64,000 bases of DNA from NCBI GenBank assembly GCA_028687995.1, contig JAQTZA010000011.1:1-64000 (forward strand), read 5' to 3'. Positions within the stretch are counted from its first letter, which is position 1. Each line of letters opens with the position of its first letter. Both the position numbers and the translations under genes were made by a program. This document shows, in pieces, positions 18,997 through 27,243 of this stretch. The DNA is from Bacteroidales bacterium. GTDB taxonomy: Bacteria; Bacteroidota; Bacteroidia; Bacteroidales; UBA7332. The notes below the pieces were generated by a model. That model searched no databases, was not told the origin of the DNA, and saw nothing but the letters and a program-made list of their open reading frames with translations.

Positions 18997-19811
18997 TAAA
19001 ACGCGTTGATAGTCTGACGAATGGCGGTTAATCGGGTCATCAAACCTTCGAGCAAATCAAGCTGAAGCATATTGGCGCCGTCAGATTTTGCCGTTTTGGG
19101 ATCGTGATGCGTTTCGATAAATAGTCCGTCCACTCCAACAACCACTCCGGCACGGGCAACGGTTTCGATCAAATGAGGCATTCCACCGGTGACACCACTG
19201 GTCTGATTCGGTTGTTGCAACGAATGTGTCACATCGAGCACCACCGGAAAACCAAATGTTTGCATCGAAGGAATACCACGATAATCAACAATCAGGTCGT
19301 AATAACCAAACATCGTTCCGCGATCGGTGATCATGGCGTTCGGATTGCCGGCATCCACAATCTTTTGAGCCGCAAACTGCATGGCTTCGGGCGAAAGAAA
19401 CTGTCCTTTTTTGATGTTGATCACCTTTCCAGTTTCGGCAGCAGCGATCAGAATATCAGTTTGACGACAAAGAAAAGCTGGAATTTGTAGAATGTCGGCG
19501 TACTCAGCCGCCATGGCAGCTTCTTCGGCAGAGTGAATATCGGTAACAGTTGGAATATCGAACGTCTTCCCCACTTTTTGAAGAATCTTCAGCGCCTTTT
19601 CGTCGCCAATGCCGGTAAATGAGCCGTTGCGCGAGCGATTGGCTTTGCGATACGATCCTTTGAAAACGTAAGGAATCTTCAATTTATCGGTCACAGCCAC
19701 CGCTTTTTCGGCAATGTTGAGCGCCATTTCTTCGCTTTCAATCACACAAGGACCTGCTAATAAAAAGAAATTACCGGAATCGGTATGTCGTAAGTTTAAG
19801 TTTGGATACAT
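18996..19811 (-). CDS. kdsA: KDO-8-phosphate synthase KdsA
   Basis: Condenses phosphoenolpyruvate with arabinose-5-phosphate to give KDO-8-phosphate for lipopolysaccharide core synthesis. LLAGPCVIES, FKGSYRKANRSRNGSFTG, and IKKGQFLSPEAM mark the barrel and PEP/sugar sites; DVTHSLQQPN is also typical. 271 residues, normal. It is followed by the phosphodiesterase gene with a one-base overlap. Confidence 0.95.
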   Translation of the reverse strand: MYPNLNLRHTDSGNFFLLAGPCVIESEEMALNIAEKAVAVTDKLKIPYVFKGSYRKANRSRNGSFTGIGDEKALKILQKVGKTFDIPTVTDIHSAEEAAMAAEYADILQIPAFLCRQTDILIAAAETGKVINIKKGQFLSPEAMQFAAQKIVDAGNPNAMITDRGTMFGYYDLIVDYRGIPSMQTFGFPVVLDVTHSLQQPNQTSGVTGGMPHLIETVARAGVVVGVDGLFIETHHDPKTAKSDGANMLQLDLLEGLMTRLTAIRQTINAF

Positions 19812-19815
19812 TTTA

Positions 19816-19908
19816 TTAAGTCGTAAGTTATAAGTCGTAAGTTATAAGTCGTAAGTTATAAGTCGTAAGTCGTAAGTCAAATTTGCTAATTTGCTAATTT
19901 GCTAATTA
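19816..19908. repeat. Two adjacent short tandem repeats
   Basis: 19816-19878 is about four copies of a 15-base unit (TAAGTCGTAAGTTAT). 19881-19908 is three copies of a 9-base unit (ATTTGCTAA). The second run encodes the last residues and stop codon of miaA. Together they fill the whole gap to kdsA. Confidence 0.9.
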
Positions 19909-20788
19909 TCTGAACCTTCTCCTCCATCGGCAGCATAGCATCAATCCAATGAATAGTGAAGCCACGTCGTTCCATTCCCCGAAACCACGTCATTTGCCGT
20001 TTTGCAAATTGATGAATCGCCATTTCGAGTTGCGCAAACATCTCATCAAACGTCAACTGACCGATGATGTAGAGCGTCAGATATTTGTATTCCAACCCAT
20101 AATAGATGAGGTCGTCGGGCGAGACACCTGATTCGATAATCGAACGAACCTCTTCTACCATTCCTTCATCCAAACGGTCTTTCAATCGTTTAGTAATTCT
20201 GTCTCTCCGCACTTCACGATCAATATCCACACCCACAATCAAACTATTGATGGGTAGGAATTCTGTAATATCTGGTTGTTGCATTCGGTAATACTCTTCA
20301 ATCTCGATGGCTCGAATGGCACGTTTCACCGAATCCAGATCGGTTTTGTTGTGCAACTCTTTGTACATAGAAAGTTTTACGGTCAATTCGTCGAGGGTAA
20401 AACCACTGAGTTGCTCTCTTAGTTCACGGTTTTCGGGTACGGCGAGCAATTTGTAGCCTTTCAGCACCGATTCGATGTACATTCCCGTGCCACCGCAGAG
20501 GATTGGAAGTTTGCCTTTCGCCTTGATTTCGGAAAAAACTTTGGCAAAATCGTGCTGATACTCAAACACATTGTATTTCTCTCCTGCATCGCAAATATCA
20601 ATCAGATGATACGGAACTTGACCGTATTCCGACAAATCTTTGCCTGTGCCAATGTCCATTCGACGATATACTTGACGCGAATCGCCACTGATGATTTCCG
20701 TATTCAGCGCTTCGGCCAACGCCACAGCCAGCGATGTTTTGCCCGATGCCGTTGGGCCAAGTATGGTGATTAATTCGTATGGTTTCAT
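19886..20788 (-). CDS. miaA: tRNA dimethylallyltransferase MiaA
   Basis: Adds an isopentenyl group to adenosine 37 of tRNAs reading UNN codons. The P-loop GPTASGKT lies at residues 10-17, followed by IISGDSRQVYRRMDIGTGK and YHLIDICD. A conserved GGTGMYIESVLKG block follows. 300 residues from the start at 20788. That ATG is preferred over one at 20860 because a -7 element sits between the two. The last codons come from a 9-base tandem repeat. Confidence 0.94.
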   Translation of the reverse strand: MKPYELITILGPTASGKTSLAVALAEALNTEIISGDSRQVYRRMDIGTGKDLSEYGQVPYHLIDICDAGEKYNVFEYQHDFAKVFSEIKAKGKLPILCGGTGMYIESVLKGYKLLAVPENRELREQLSGFTLDELTVKLSMYKELHNKTDLDSVKRAIRAIEIEEYYRMQQPDITEFLPINSLIVGVDIDREVRRDRITKRLKDRLDEGMVEEVRSIIESGVSPDDLIYYGLEYKYLTLYIIGQLTFDEMFAQLEMAIHQFAKRQMTWFRGMERRGFTIHWIDAMLPMEEKVQIISKLAN

Positions 20789-20808
20789 TCGACTACGATG
20801 GTTCTGCA

Positions 20809-20816
20809 CAAAAATA
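20809..20816 (-). promoter_or_regulatory. -7 element TATTTTTG of miaA
   Basis: TATTTTTG on the minus strand lies 20 bases before the ATG at 20788. Its position inside a longer possible miaA reading frame decides the start in favour of 20788. Confidence 0.55.
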
Positions 20817-20937
20817 CTAATAACGGTGCAAATAGCCTTAACTATTTCTCTTTTATTCACTAATACAAAGTCGTTGCATAGCTAATTCTATTTTCTTTTT
20901 CCCTTTTAATATTTTTTAAACAAATTAATTTGCAATC

Positions 20938-20973
20938 TATTACGAAACTTTCGTAATATTGCGAAGTATTCGT
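20938..20973 (+). promoter_or_regulatory. Probable repressor operator: perfect 21-bp palindrome plus second imperfect copy
   Basis: The 21 bases at 20938-20958 are a perfect palindrome centred on C20948 (core TTACGAAACTTTCGTAA). A second, imperfect palindrome with half-sites TGCGAA and TTCGTA follows at 20960-20973. A TAnnTTnG-like promoter element (TAATATTG) lies across the junction. The pair sits 16 bases before the BlaI-type gene, as expected for autoregulation. Confidence 0.7.
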
Positions 20974-20989
20974 ATTAAACTTATTATCA

Positions 20990-21346
20990 ATGGAAAAGTT
21001 AACACAACAAGAAGAAGAGGCCATGTTGATTATTTGGCAAACAGAGGGTGGATTTATCAAAGATTTTCTGGAAAAATACGGTGAGTCGCAACCGCCCTAT
21101 ACAACATTAGCCTCCATCGTCAAGAATTTGGAACGCAAAAAATACCTTTCATCCAAACGCTTCGGTAATACCTATCAATATACCCCCATCGTTGCAGAAG
21201 AAGAATACAAGAAGACATTTCTTTCGGGAGTAGTGAAAGACTATTTTGAGAATTCGTACAAAGAGATGGTTTCGTTTTTCGCCCGCGACCAAAAAATATC
21301 GAAAGAGGATTTGGAAGAGATTATTAAATTGATAGAAAAGAAATAA
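20990..21346 (+). CDS. BlaI/MecI/CopY-family transcriptional repressor
   Basis: 118 residues. Winged-helix N-terminal domain (LTQQEEEAMLIIWQTEGGFIKD, then PPYTTLASIVKNLERKKYL as recognition helix region, and a wing GNTYQYTPIV), followed by a dimerising C-terminal helix pair. In known systems the repressor is cut or inactivated by a partner BlaR1/M56 membrane peptidase, and such a partner is encoded 18 bases downstream. It likely binds the palindromes at 20938-20973 and so controls both genes. Confidence 0.92.
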   Translation: MEKLTQQEEEAMLIIWQTEGGFIKDFLEKYGESQPPYTTLASIVKNLERKKYLSSKRFGNTYQYTPIVAEEEYKKTFLSGVVKDYFENSYKEMVSFFARDQKISKEDLEEIIKLIEKK

Positions 21347-21364
21347 TTAGCAAATTACCTTACC

Positions 21365-22969
21365 ATGACACCTCTATTCTACTATTTTCTGAAAGCCTCA
21401 GTCGCATTAACTCTGTTTTACGCTTTCTATCGCCTTTTGTTCGACCGAGACACTTTTTTCGACTGGAAACGAGCTGTGTTAATGGGCAGCGTTGTATTGT
21501 CTACAATCTATCCATTTATCGATATTTCAGGCATTTGGGAACTCAACGAGCCAGTAAAAGAATCCATCATACTCTATTCAACAGTATTACCAGAGATTAA
21601 AGTCAACGTTGCCACACACAAATGGTGGGAGGTAAATAATCTACCGAATGCAATTCGGATGATATACGTTTTGGGTGTATTTCTGCTTCTTATCCGTTTC
21701 ATAATTCAATTCGCTAGTATTCTTCGATTAGTCAGTCAAGGGAACAAGAGTACATTGGATGGAACTAACATTATTCAATTGAAAGGAAATACGGCTCCAT
21801 TTTCATTCTTTAATTGGATTTTCATTAATCCAGAAATCCACAACGAAAACGATTTAAAAGAGATTTTAACTCACGAGCGAACACATGTCAGAGAATGGCA
21901 TTCAATCGATGTGATTTTGAGTGAACTAGCATGTATCGCCTTTTGGTTCAACCCATTTGTATGGCTCACAAAAATCGCAATCCGTCAAAATTTGGAGTTT
22001 TTGGCAGATAATCGCGTGATTGTGTCTGGCTACGATTGCCAAAACTATCAGTATCATTTACTCCGTCTCACTCATCAATCGGCTGCAGCAAACTTAATTA
22101 ATAATTTCAATGTATCAGAACTTAAAAAACGTATTATTATGATGAACAAGAAAAAATCTTCGTCGCTTGGGCTGACGAAATATGCACTGCTGATACCGCT
22201 CGTCAGCGTGCTATTGATTACCAATCAGGCGGAAGTATTGGCGAAAAAAGTGAATTCAAAAATCTCATCGTCTAAAACCGATAATACTGAGATTACTCCG
22301 CCAGCAATTCCTAACCCAAATTCTGGAAATGGTGAAATAGCGCCACCGCCGCCACCGCCTCCAATTATTGGAACCGAAAAGAATACCCCGATTTTTATGC
22401 AAGTAGAGCAAATGCCCGAATACCCAGGTGGTATAGAAGGGTTGATGAATTACTTAGCTAAAAACATTCGCTACCCTAAGGATGCCCAAGAACAGGGTAT
22501 TCAAGGCAGAGTAATCGTTCGATTTATTGTCAATAAAATGGGTGAAGTAGAAAATACTGAAGTGCTCAGAGGCGTAACTAAATCTTTGGATGATGAAGCC
22601 ATACGAGTGGTAAGCGCCATGCAGAAATGGACTCCGGGTAAGCAGAAAGGTGTAAATGTAGCGGTTTATTACACGCTTCCAATCGATTTTAGACTAGCCG
22701 ATAATCAAGCAAAAAAGGGCGACAAAGAATTACAAGTGTATGGTTATGGAAAAAACAGTAACATTAAGAAAGATGATGTTAAACCACCAACTTTGAGTCC
22801 TGATGCTATTTTCTTTGTCGATGGGATTGAGACAAGTAGTGACGCTGTCAAGAAAATTGATCCTAATACTATTGAGAAAATGGAAGTATTGAAAGAAAAA
22901 ACCGCGATTGCAAGATATGGAGAAAAAGGCAAGAATGGCGTGGTGTTAATTACAATGAAGAAAAAATAA
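21365..22969 (+). CDS. M56/BlaR1-type membrane peptidase fused to TonB and plug-like domains
   Basis: 534 residues. About four membrane segments in the first 300 residues enclose a zinc protease site HERTH (residues 170-174), the M56 HExxH motif in variant form (HERTH fits H-E-x-x-H). A proline-rich linker (about 315-335) leads to a TonB C-terminal domain at about 349-445 (YPGGIEGLMNYLAKNIRYP, GRVIVRFIV). The last 55 residues (PDAIFFVDGIE ... YGEKGKNGVVLITMKKK) resemble the plug of a TonB-dependent receptor. It lies next to the BlaI-type repressor, so it is the probable sensor. The signal sensed is unknown; no beta-lactamase gene is adjacent. Confidence 0.88.
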   Translation: MTPLFYYFLKASVALTLFYAFYRLLFDRDTFFDWKRAVLMGSVVLSTIYPFIDISGIWELNEPVKESIILYSTVLPEIKVNVATHKWWEVNNLPNAIRMIYVLGVFLLLIRFIIQFASILRLVSQGNKSTLDGTNIIQLKGNTAPFSFFNWIFINPEIHNENDLKEILTHERTHVREWHSIDVILSELACIAFWFNPFVWLTKIAIRQNLEFLADNRVIVSGYDCQNYQYHLLRLTHQSAAANLINNFNVSELKKRIIMMNKKKSSSLGLTKYALLIPLVSVLLITNQAEVLAKKVNSKISSSKTDNTEITPPAIPNPNSGNGEIAPPPPPPPIIGTEKNTPIFMQVEQMPEYPGGIEGLMNYLAKNIRYPKDAQEQGIQGRVIVRFIVNKMGEVENTEVLRGVTKSLDDEAIRVVSAMQKWTPGKQKGVNVAVYYTLPIDFRLADNQAKKGDKELQVYGYGKNSNIKKDDVKPPTLSPDAIFFVDGIETSSDAVKKIDPNTIEKMEVLKEKTAIARYGEKGKNGVVLITMKKK

Positions 22970-22974
22970 AAAAT

Positions 22975-23034
22975 ATTACCCTATTTATTTAATGCATTAC
23001 AATCGAAGTAATGACAATAAATAAATAGGGTAAT
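22975..23034. terminator. Long AT-rich hairpin after the M56 gene
   Basis: ATTACCCTATTTATTTA (22975-22991) and its exact complement (23018-23034) form a 17-bp stem. The loop holds a second stem, CATTAC (22995-23000) with GTAATG (23008-23013). It begins six bases after the peptidase stop. There is no strong T-tract, so a role as terminator or mRNA-end stabiliser is inferred. The rest of the gap to 23296 holds only a possible 25-residue peptide. Confidence 0.55.
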
Positions 23035-23096
23035 ACATTGAACGGAATCCCTCTCCTGTGCCTTATTTTCCTATATTCTTCCTCCTTAAATTTGCG

Positions 23097-23174
23097 TTAA
23101 CGAGTGCTCTTCAAAGGGTGAAAAGTAAATAAAACCCATAGTAGAATAAAGCCGACAAAAATTATCCTTCTCAT
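23097..23174 (-). CDS. Possible 25-residue hydrophobic peptide
   Basis: ATG at 23174 to TAA at 23097 encodes MRRIIFVGFILLWVLFTFHP followed by LKSTR: basic residues, one membrane-length hydrophobic run, and a basic tail. It lies alone in a 327-base gap. No ribosome binding site is evident and no family is known to me; it may be chance. Confidence 0.25.
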   Translation of the reverse strand: MRRIIFVGFILLWVLFTFHPLKSTR

Positions 23175-23296
23175 AAGCTATTCATTCTATTTTAAAATCA
23201 ATTAAATTAGTGAACCGAGCTTGCTTTTATGTTTTGTGAAATTAATAAACGAAATAGATAAAAACAGCTTCCAATCCCCTTCCATTTAAATACCAG

Positions 23297-24055
23297 TTAT
23301 TGCAACCTAAAATTTATCGGAAGCGTAAATTTAACTCTAACGTTTTCACCCTCAAGCTTTCCAGGAATCCAATTCGGCATGGAGTTTACCACGCGAAATG
23401 CTTCCAAGTCAAGCGCGGGATCTAACTTTCTGACTATTCGAATATCAGATATACTCCCATCCTTTTCTACATAAAACTGAATAATAACTCGTCCTTGAAT
23501 ACATCTCTCTGCCGCACTCACAGGATATCTTATACTAGTTCCGATATATTGCATCAATTTACTATCGCCTCCCGGAAACATGGGCATAGTCTCATAAGGA
23601 AAATAGGTATTCAACTTCACACCAAGGGAATCGTAGCAATTGCCGTCTGTCAATTCTCCTTTTTCAAAAACGTCTTTTCTTCTCTGCTTTCCATTTGGCC
23701 AGTAGGTGCAGAAGTCACCGTTCAACTGTCCATCGGTGTAGAATGCTTTTAAGCGAATATCTCCGTTTTCGAACCACTCCCATTTCTCACCCACCATTTT
23801 TTGTGAAACAATCCGACCTTTTTTATATTCATTCAAAAAGGATTGTTCCATTTTCTTTTGACCTGTTAGGTAATAATCTGTTGTTTTGAATAATGAATCC
23901 TTACCTACCGTGCTTTTTTCGACGATGGTGTAAGTGGTTGCCATCGAAATATCTTTCGTACTATTTCCTTCTGCATCGTAATACACTTTCTCTTGTCCGT
24001 TTACAAAGAAGAAACTACACAATAAGTTGGTCAAAATAAATAATCTCATGTTCAT
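23297..24055 (-). CDS. Secreted MORN/YwqK-like protein with TonB C-terminal domain
   Basis: About 252 residues. Start at 24055 or 24049, each directly before a signal peptide (MRLFILTNLLCSFFFVNGQ). Central residues carry MORN-like repeats (WEWFENGDIRLKAFYTDGQLNGDFCTYWPNGKQ) as in YwqK-type proteins. The last 90 residues are a TonB-type domain (PMFPGGDSKLMQYIGTSIRYP, GRVIIQFYVEKDG), very like that of the M56 fusion 0.8 kb away. No transmembrane anchor is present beyond the signal, so it cannot be a classical TonB. Function unknown. Confidence 0.8.
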   Translation of the reverse strand: MNMRLFILTNLLCSFFFVNGQEKVYYDAEGNSTKDISMATTYTIVEKSTVGKDSLFKTTDYYLTGQKKMEQSFLNEYKKGRIVSQKMVGEKWEWFENGDIRLKAFYTDGQLNGDFCTYWPNGKQRRKDVFEKGELTDGNCYDSLGVKLNTYFPYETMPMFPGGDSKLMQYIGTSIRYPVSAAERCIQGRVIIQFYVEKDGSISDIRIVRKLDPALDLEAFRVVNSMPNWIPGKLEGENVRVKFTLPINFRLQ

Positions 24056-24218
24056 ACGTTTGTTGTTTATTCGTTTTATAAATAGTTGGATTTCTAATAG
24101 ACCATCCATCCAAGCGTTTTATTCGGATAATGGTCATCAATAAGTCGAACCAATGCTCTAAGATCTCTCTACGAGTCATAAATAACAACAAACATGAGAC
24201 ACTAACCCTTCGATATTA

Positions 24219-24638
24219 CTATTCAGCCGTTTGTTCTTGTGGGAATTTTGACATGTCCATATAGAAAATCTCCCACGTATGCCCATCAAAATCCTCAATG
24301 GTTCGCTGTTGCATAAAGCCATAATCTTTCATTTCGGTAGGCTCGATACCTCCTGCCTTAAGACCATTTTCTACGATGCTATTCACCTCTTCTACACTAT
24401 CAGTTAACAAGGAAAACAATCCTGCTAATTTTGATTTGGTGTCAGCAATAGGCTTGGTAGCAAAGGATGCAAACTTCTCGTGCGACAAGATCATTAAAAA
24501 AATATTATCACTCCAAACCATGCACTTTCCAGCATTGTCTGAGAATTGTGGATTGTTCGTAAATCCCAAGGCAGTATAAAAATCCATTGATTTCTGAACG
24601 TCATTCACTGCTAAATTGATAAATATTTGATTTGCCAT
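24219..24638 (-). CDS. VOC (glyoxalase/bleomycin-resistance fold) protein
   Basis: 139 residues with two beta-alpha-beta-beta-beta modules: NLAVNDVQKSMDFYTALGF at the start and TIEDFDGHTWEIFYMD near the end. The pattern matches small VOC proteins (PhnB/YP lactoylglutathione-lyase-like) of Bacteroidetes and others. Possible metal ligands are in the HTWE stretch, but a full set is not evident. Substrate is unknown. Confidence 0.85.
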   Translation of the reverse strand: MANQIFINLAVNDVQKSMDFYTALGFTNNPQFSDNAGKCMVWSDNIFLMILSHEKFASFATKPIADTKSKLAGLFSLLTDSVEEVNSIVENGLKAGGIEPTEMKDYGFMQQRTIEDFDGHTWEIFYMDMSKFPQEQTAE

Positions 24639-24815
24639 GTTGATAATTATTAATTGGTTTTATTAAATAGATTGTTGTAATTTCCTTTTTTTGTTTTCAC
24701 TTTTGTTCTGCATCCAACATTGGTGGGATGTTGTTTTCTTTATGATTCTGATTGCATTTTAGCAATGACGCTCCGAAAATGCGGAACACAACAACCACGC
24801 TACGTTGAACTGAGC

Positions 24816-25883
24816 TCAGAACTTGTTTTTCTTCATATCCTTTTTGTAATTCTTAATCACTTTCCCAAACTCTTTATCTTTTTTTCGTCTCTCTTCGATT
24901 GTTGATTCAAAATGAGCTTTCTCTCGTTCCATTTTCAGGTAGTTTTCATAGGAACTTTTGTCAATTTCTCCTTTTTCTACAGCTTTTAGAACTGAACAAC
25001 CAATTTCGTTGATGTGAGTGCAATCTTTGAATTTGCACTTTTGAGAAAGACTGATAATTCTGTCGAAAGTTGTTTCTAATCCGCCCGTTGTATCAGCAAT
25101 TCCTACTTCTCTCATTCCCGGATTGTCAATAAGAATCCCACCACTTTCAAGAACAATTAATTCTCTGTGACTTGTAATGTGTCTTCCTCTATTTGAGCTC
25201 TGACTAATTGTATCTGTTTTCATTAAAGTTCTTCCTGAAAGGTTATTCAGCAATGTAGATTTTCCAACTCCCGAAGAACCAAGCATACAATATGTCTTAC
25301 CCTTTTCGATAATCTTTTTAAGCGCTTCGTATCCATCCTTCGTTTCATTACTAATTGAAAAAACGAGAATGTCTTTAATTCGCTGTTTAATGCAGTCAGT
25401 GATTTCAGCAATCTTTTGTTCGTTTATCAAATCAATTTTTGTCAGTACAATTATGGGGGTTACTTTCGACGAATAACAAATGGTCAGGTATCTTTCAAGT
25501 CGGTTGATATTAAAGTCCCTGTCAACGGCCTGAATCAGAAACGCATAATCAATATTTGTTGCTATTATTTGTATCTCTCCAAATTGACCAACTGCCTGTC
25601 TTGTAATGATTGAAAGTCTCGGTAATGTTTTATGGATTACTGAAAAATCAGAATCATAAGTTGTCAACGCAACCCAGTCACCAACCGCAGGAAAATCTAC
25701 ACGACTTTGTGCCGAAAAGCGTAAATTTCCAGTTATTTCAGCGTCATATTCACCGTTTTCTGTTTTAACAATATATCTTTCCTTATGTTCTGCAACGACT
25801 CTTCCAATCTCAAAATCTGAAAGGCTACTCTCAATTCTTGATTTTTCGAGTTTGTCAGTATATCCCAAATCTTCTAATTTCAT
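24816..25883 (-). CDS. rsgA: Ribosome biogenesis GTPase RsgA
   Basis: Circularly permuted GTPase that checks late 30S subunit maturation. OB-fold N-terminus; the NKxD-like TKID motif (near residue 147) comes before the P-loop GSSGVGKST (near 203), then DNPGM, as in the permuted family. A zinc knuckle C-x5-C-x-H-x5-C is present (CKFKDCTHINEIGC). The lysine-rich C-terminus is also typical. 355 residues, longer than most Bacteroidetes copies (about 310), and it lies in an accessory stretch, so it may be a second, acquired copy; the window cannot settle this. Confidence 0.92.
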   Translation of the reverse strand: MKLEDLGYTDKLEKSRIESSLSDFEIGRVVAEHKERYIVKTENGEYDAEITGNLRFSAQSRVDFPAVGDWVALTTYDSDFSVIHKTLPRLSIITRQAVGQFGEIQIIATNIDYAFLIQAVDRDFNINRLERYLTICYSSKVTPIIVLTKIDLINEQKIAEITDCIKQRIKDILVFSISNETKDGYEALKKIIEKGKTYCMLGSSGVGKSTLLNNLSGRTLMKTDTISQSSNRGRHITSHRELIVLESGGILIDNPGMREVGIADTTGGLETTFDRIISLSQKCKFKDCTHINEIGCSVLKAVEKGEIDKSSYENYLKMEREKAHFESTIEERRKKDKEFGKVIKNYKKDMKKNKF

Positions 25884-25933
25884 AATGTGTACAATCTTTT
25901 TTTACAATAACCCTATAAATCCCCCATCGGGCC

Positions 25934-26040
25934 GAAAACAACGTTCGCTATTAGGCAATTACATTCCGTCTCCTTTCGTATTATTCGTATCTGTGATCCC
26001 ATCAACTGAACATCATCGTTCTACGGCTTCATATCCTTGG
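25934..26040. repeat. Spacer repeat, copy A
   Basis: About 107 bases closely similar to 27094-27200, in the same orientation. Shared blocks include GTTCGC, GGCAATTA, CCTTTCGTATTATTCG, ATCTGTGAT and CTACGG. It lies between rsgA and the next minus-strand gene, whose last five codons and stop fall inside it. Confidence 0.8.
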
Positions 26041-27067
26041 TGATGGATTTATTTGTCTTATTTTGATCTTTTAAAAGGATAAAATAAAAACCTCCAAAAA
26101 AGAAAACCAGCCCAAGCAGAATATTAACCCAAGGCGTTTCTTTTGCAGCAGCTTCTTTCTCGTGCCAATAATCAACCGATCTTAGATAAGTTCGAAAGCT
26201 ACCTTTTACTGCATACACCGACATATTTTCTTCACTATCCCCCTCTTTCCATACATATCCGCTATGCATGTCTTTTTGGCAATGCTGATAGTCAGCTTTA
26301 GAGATTTCAATACTAATTGTATCTCCCTGTTGCACCTCCTCCAATACCTTATCATCAATCAGCTTGTAGGCTTCATCTTCCACTTGAAAGCTAAAACCGG
26401 GATAGTCTTTAAGGTATATTTCTATCCAATGACTGCTTTTTGAACTTTCTTTCTTGACTGATATAGCATTGGAATGAATTAAAACAGTTTCAACGGATTC
26501 AATTCCATTATCTGCTTTTACAAATGACGGGATTGTCAACAAAAGAAAAAACAATCCAAACCCTGAAATCAATACAAATGTTATGAAATCATGAGATTTT
26601 GAAGGTATTTTTATCTTAGACTTTCCATGTATAAGCACTTTACGCAACTCAGCATAATTTTTATACAACGACGAACTGATGGTGTATCGTTTATTATTGA
26701 CCAAATGGATTTTTAGCTTCAACTCCTCTTTAATCATTTCTTCTGACCAACCGACAATTTCATCTCTTCCAAAGGATCTCTTTTTGAATCCCCAAAAGGT
26801 AAACACAGTCAGTATTCCATTTTCATATTCGAGTTTATCCAGGAAATACAGCATCAATAACCACGGCCCAAAAGCAAAAAAGGCAAAAAACAAAGAACTG
26901 TATAGCTTCTTTGGCATAAAATGGTAACCCATAAAAGCATCATGGAGAAATATCCCGAAAGGAATAGAAAATATACAAGTTGTAAACAAAAATAACAGAA
27001 ATAATTTGAATCTAAACTTACTTCTGAGAATTGTTATATGGGTATTCTTTGTTTGTTGAGGTTTCAT
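26021..27067 (-). CDS. Multi-pass membrane protein of unknown function
   Basis: 348 residues from the ATG at 27067 (MKPQQTKN); a possible upstream start at 27121 lies within repeat copy B and is not favoured. Membrane segments at about 20-40, 55-75, 160-180 and 305-330 flank a cytoplasmic PH-like region (LEYENGILTVFTFWGFKKRSFGRDEIVGW) and an outer beta-rich domain. The last residues KDMKP are encoded inside spacer repeat copy A. No family recognised. Confidence 0.7.
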   Translation of the reverse strand: MKPQQTKNTHITILRSKFRFKLFLLFLFTTCIFSIPFGIFLHDAFMGYHFMPKKLYSSLFFAFFAFGPWLLMLYFLDKLEYENGILTVFTFWGFKKRSFGRDEIVGWSEEMIKEELKLKIHLVNNKRYTISSSLYKNYAELRKVLIHGKSKIKIPSKSHDFITFVLISGFGLFFLLLTIPSFVKADNGIESVETVLIHSNAISVKKESSKSSHWIEIYLKDYPGFSFQVEDEAYKLIDDKVLEEVQQGDTISIEISKADYQHCQKDMHSGYVWKEGDSEENMSVYAVKGSFRTYLRSVDYWHEKEAAAKETPWVNILLGLVFFFGGFYFILLKDQNKTNKSITKDMKP

Positions 27068-27093
27068 TATTACACTTTTTGTATACCGGATTG

Positions 27094-27200
27094 TGAGAAA
27101 ACAGCGTTCGCCATTTGGCAATTAAACACCCCCCTTTCGTATTATTCGAATCTGTGATTCACCAACAGAACTTCATCTTTCTACGGTCTCATATCCATTG
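27094..27200. repeat. Spacer repeat, copy B
   Basis: Diverged direct copy of 25934-26040. On the minus strand its outer ends are roughly complementary (CGTCGCAATGG at one end, CCAAATGGCGAACG at the other). It separates the membrane-protein gene from the YwqK-like gene. Confidence 0.8.
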
Positions 27201-27243
27201 CGACGTGGGGGCAAGCAATTTATAAGATTAATTGTTTTCGGGT

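Noticed and set aside
20789-20860. 24-residue extension of MiaA
   Set aside because: The likely promoter element lies inside it and the P-loop normally starts within 10 residues of the true start.
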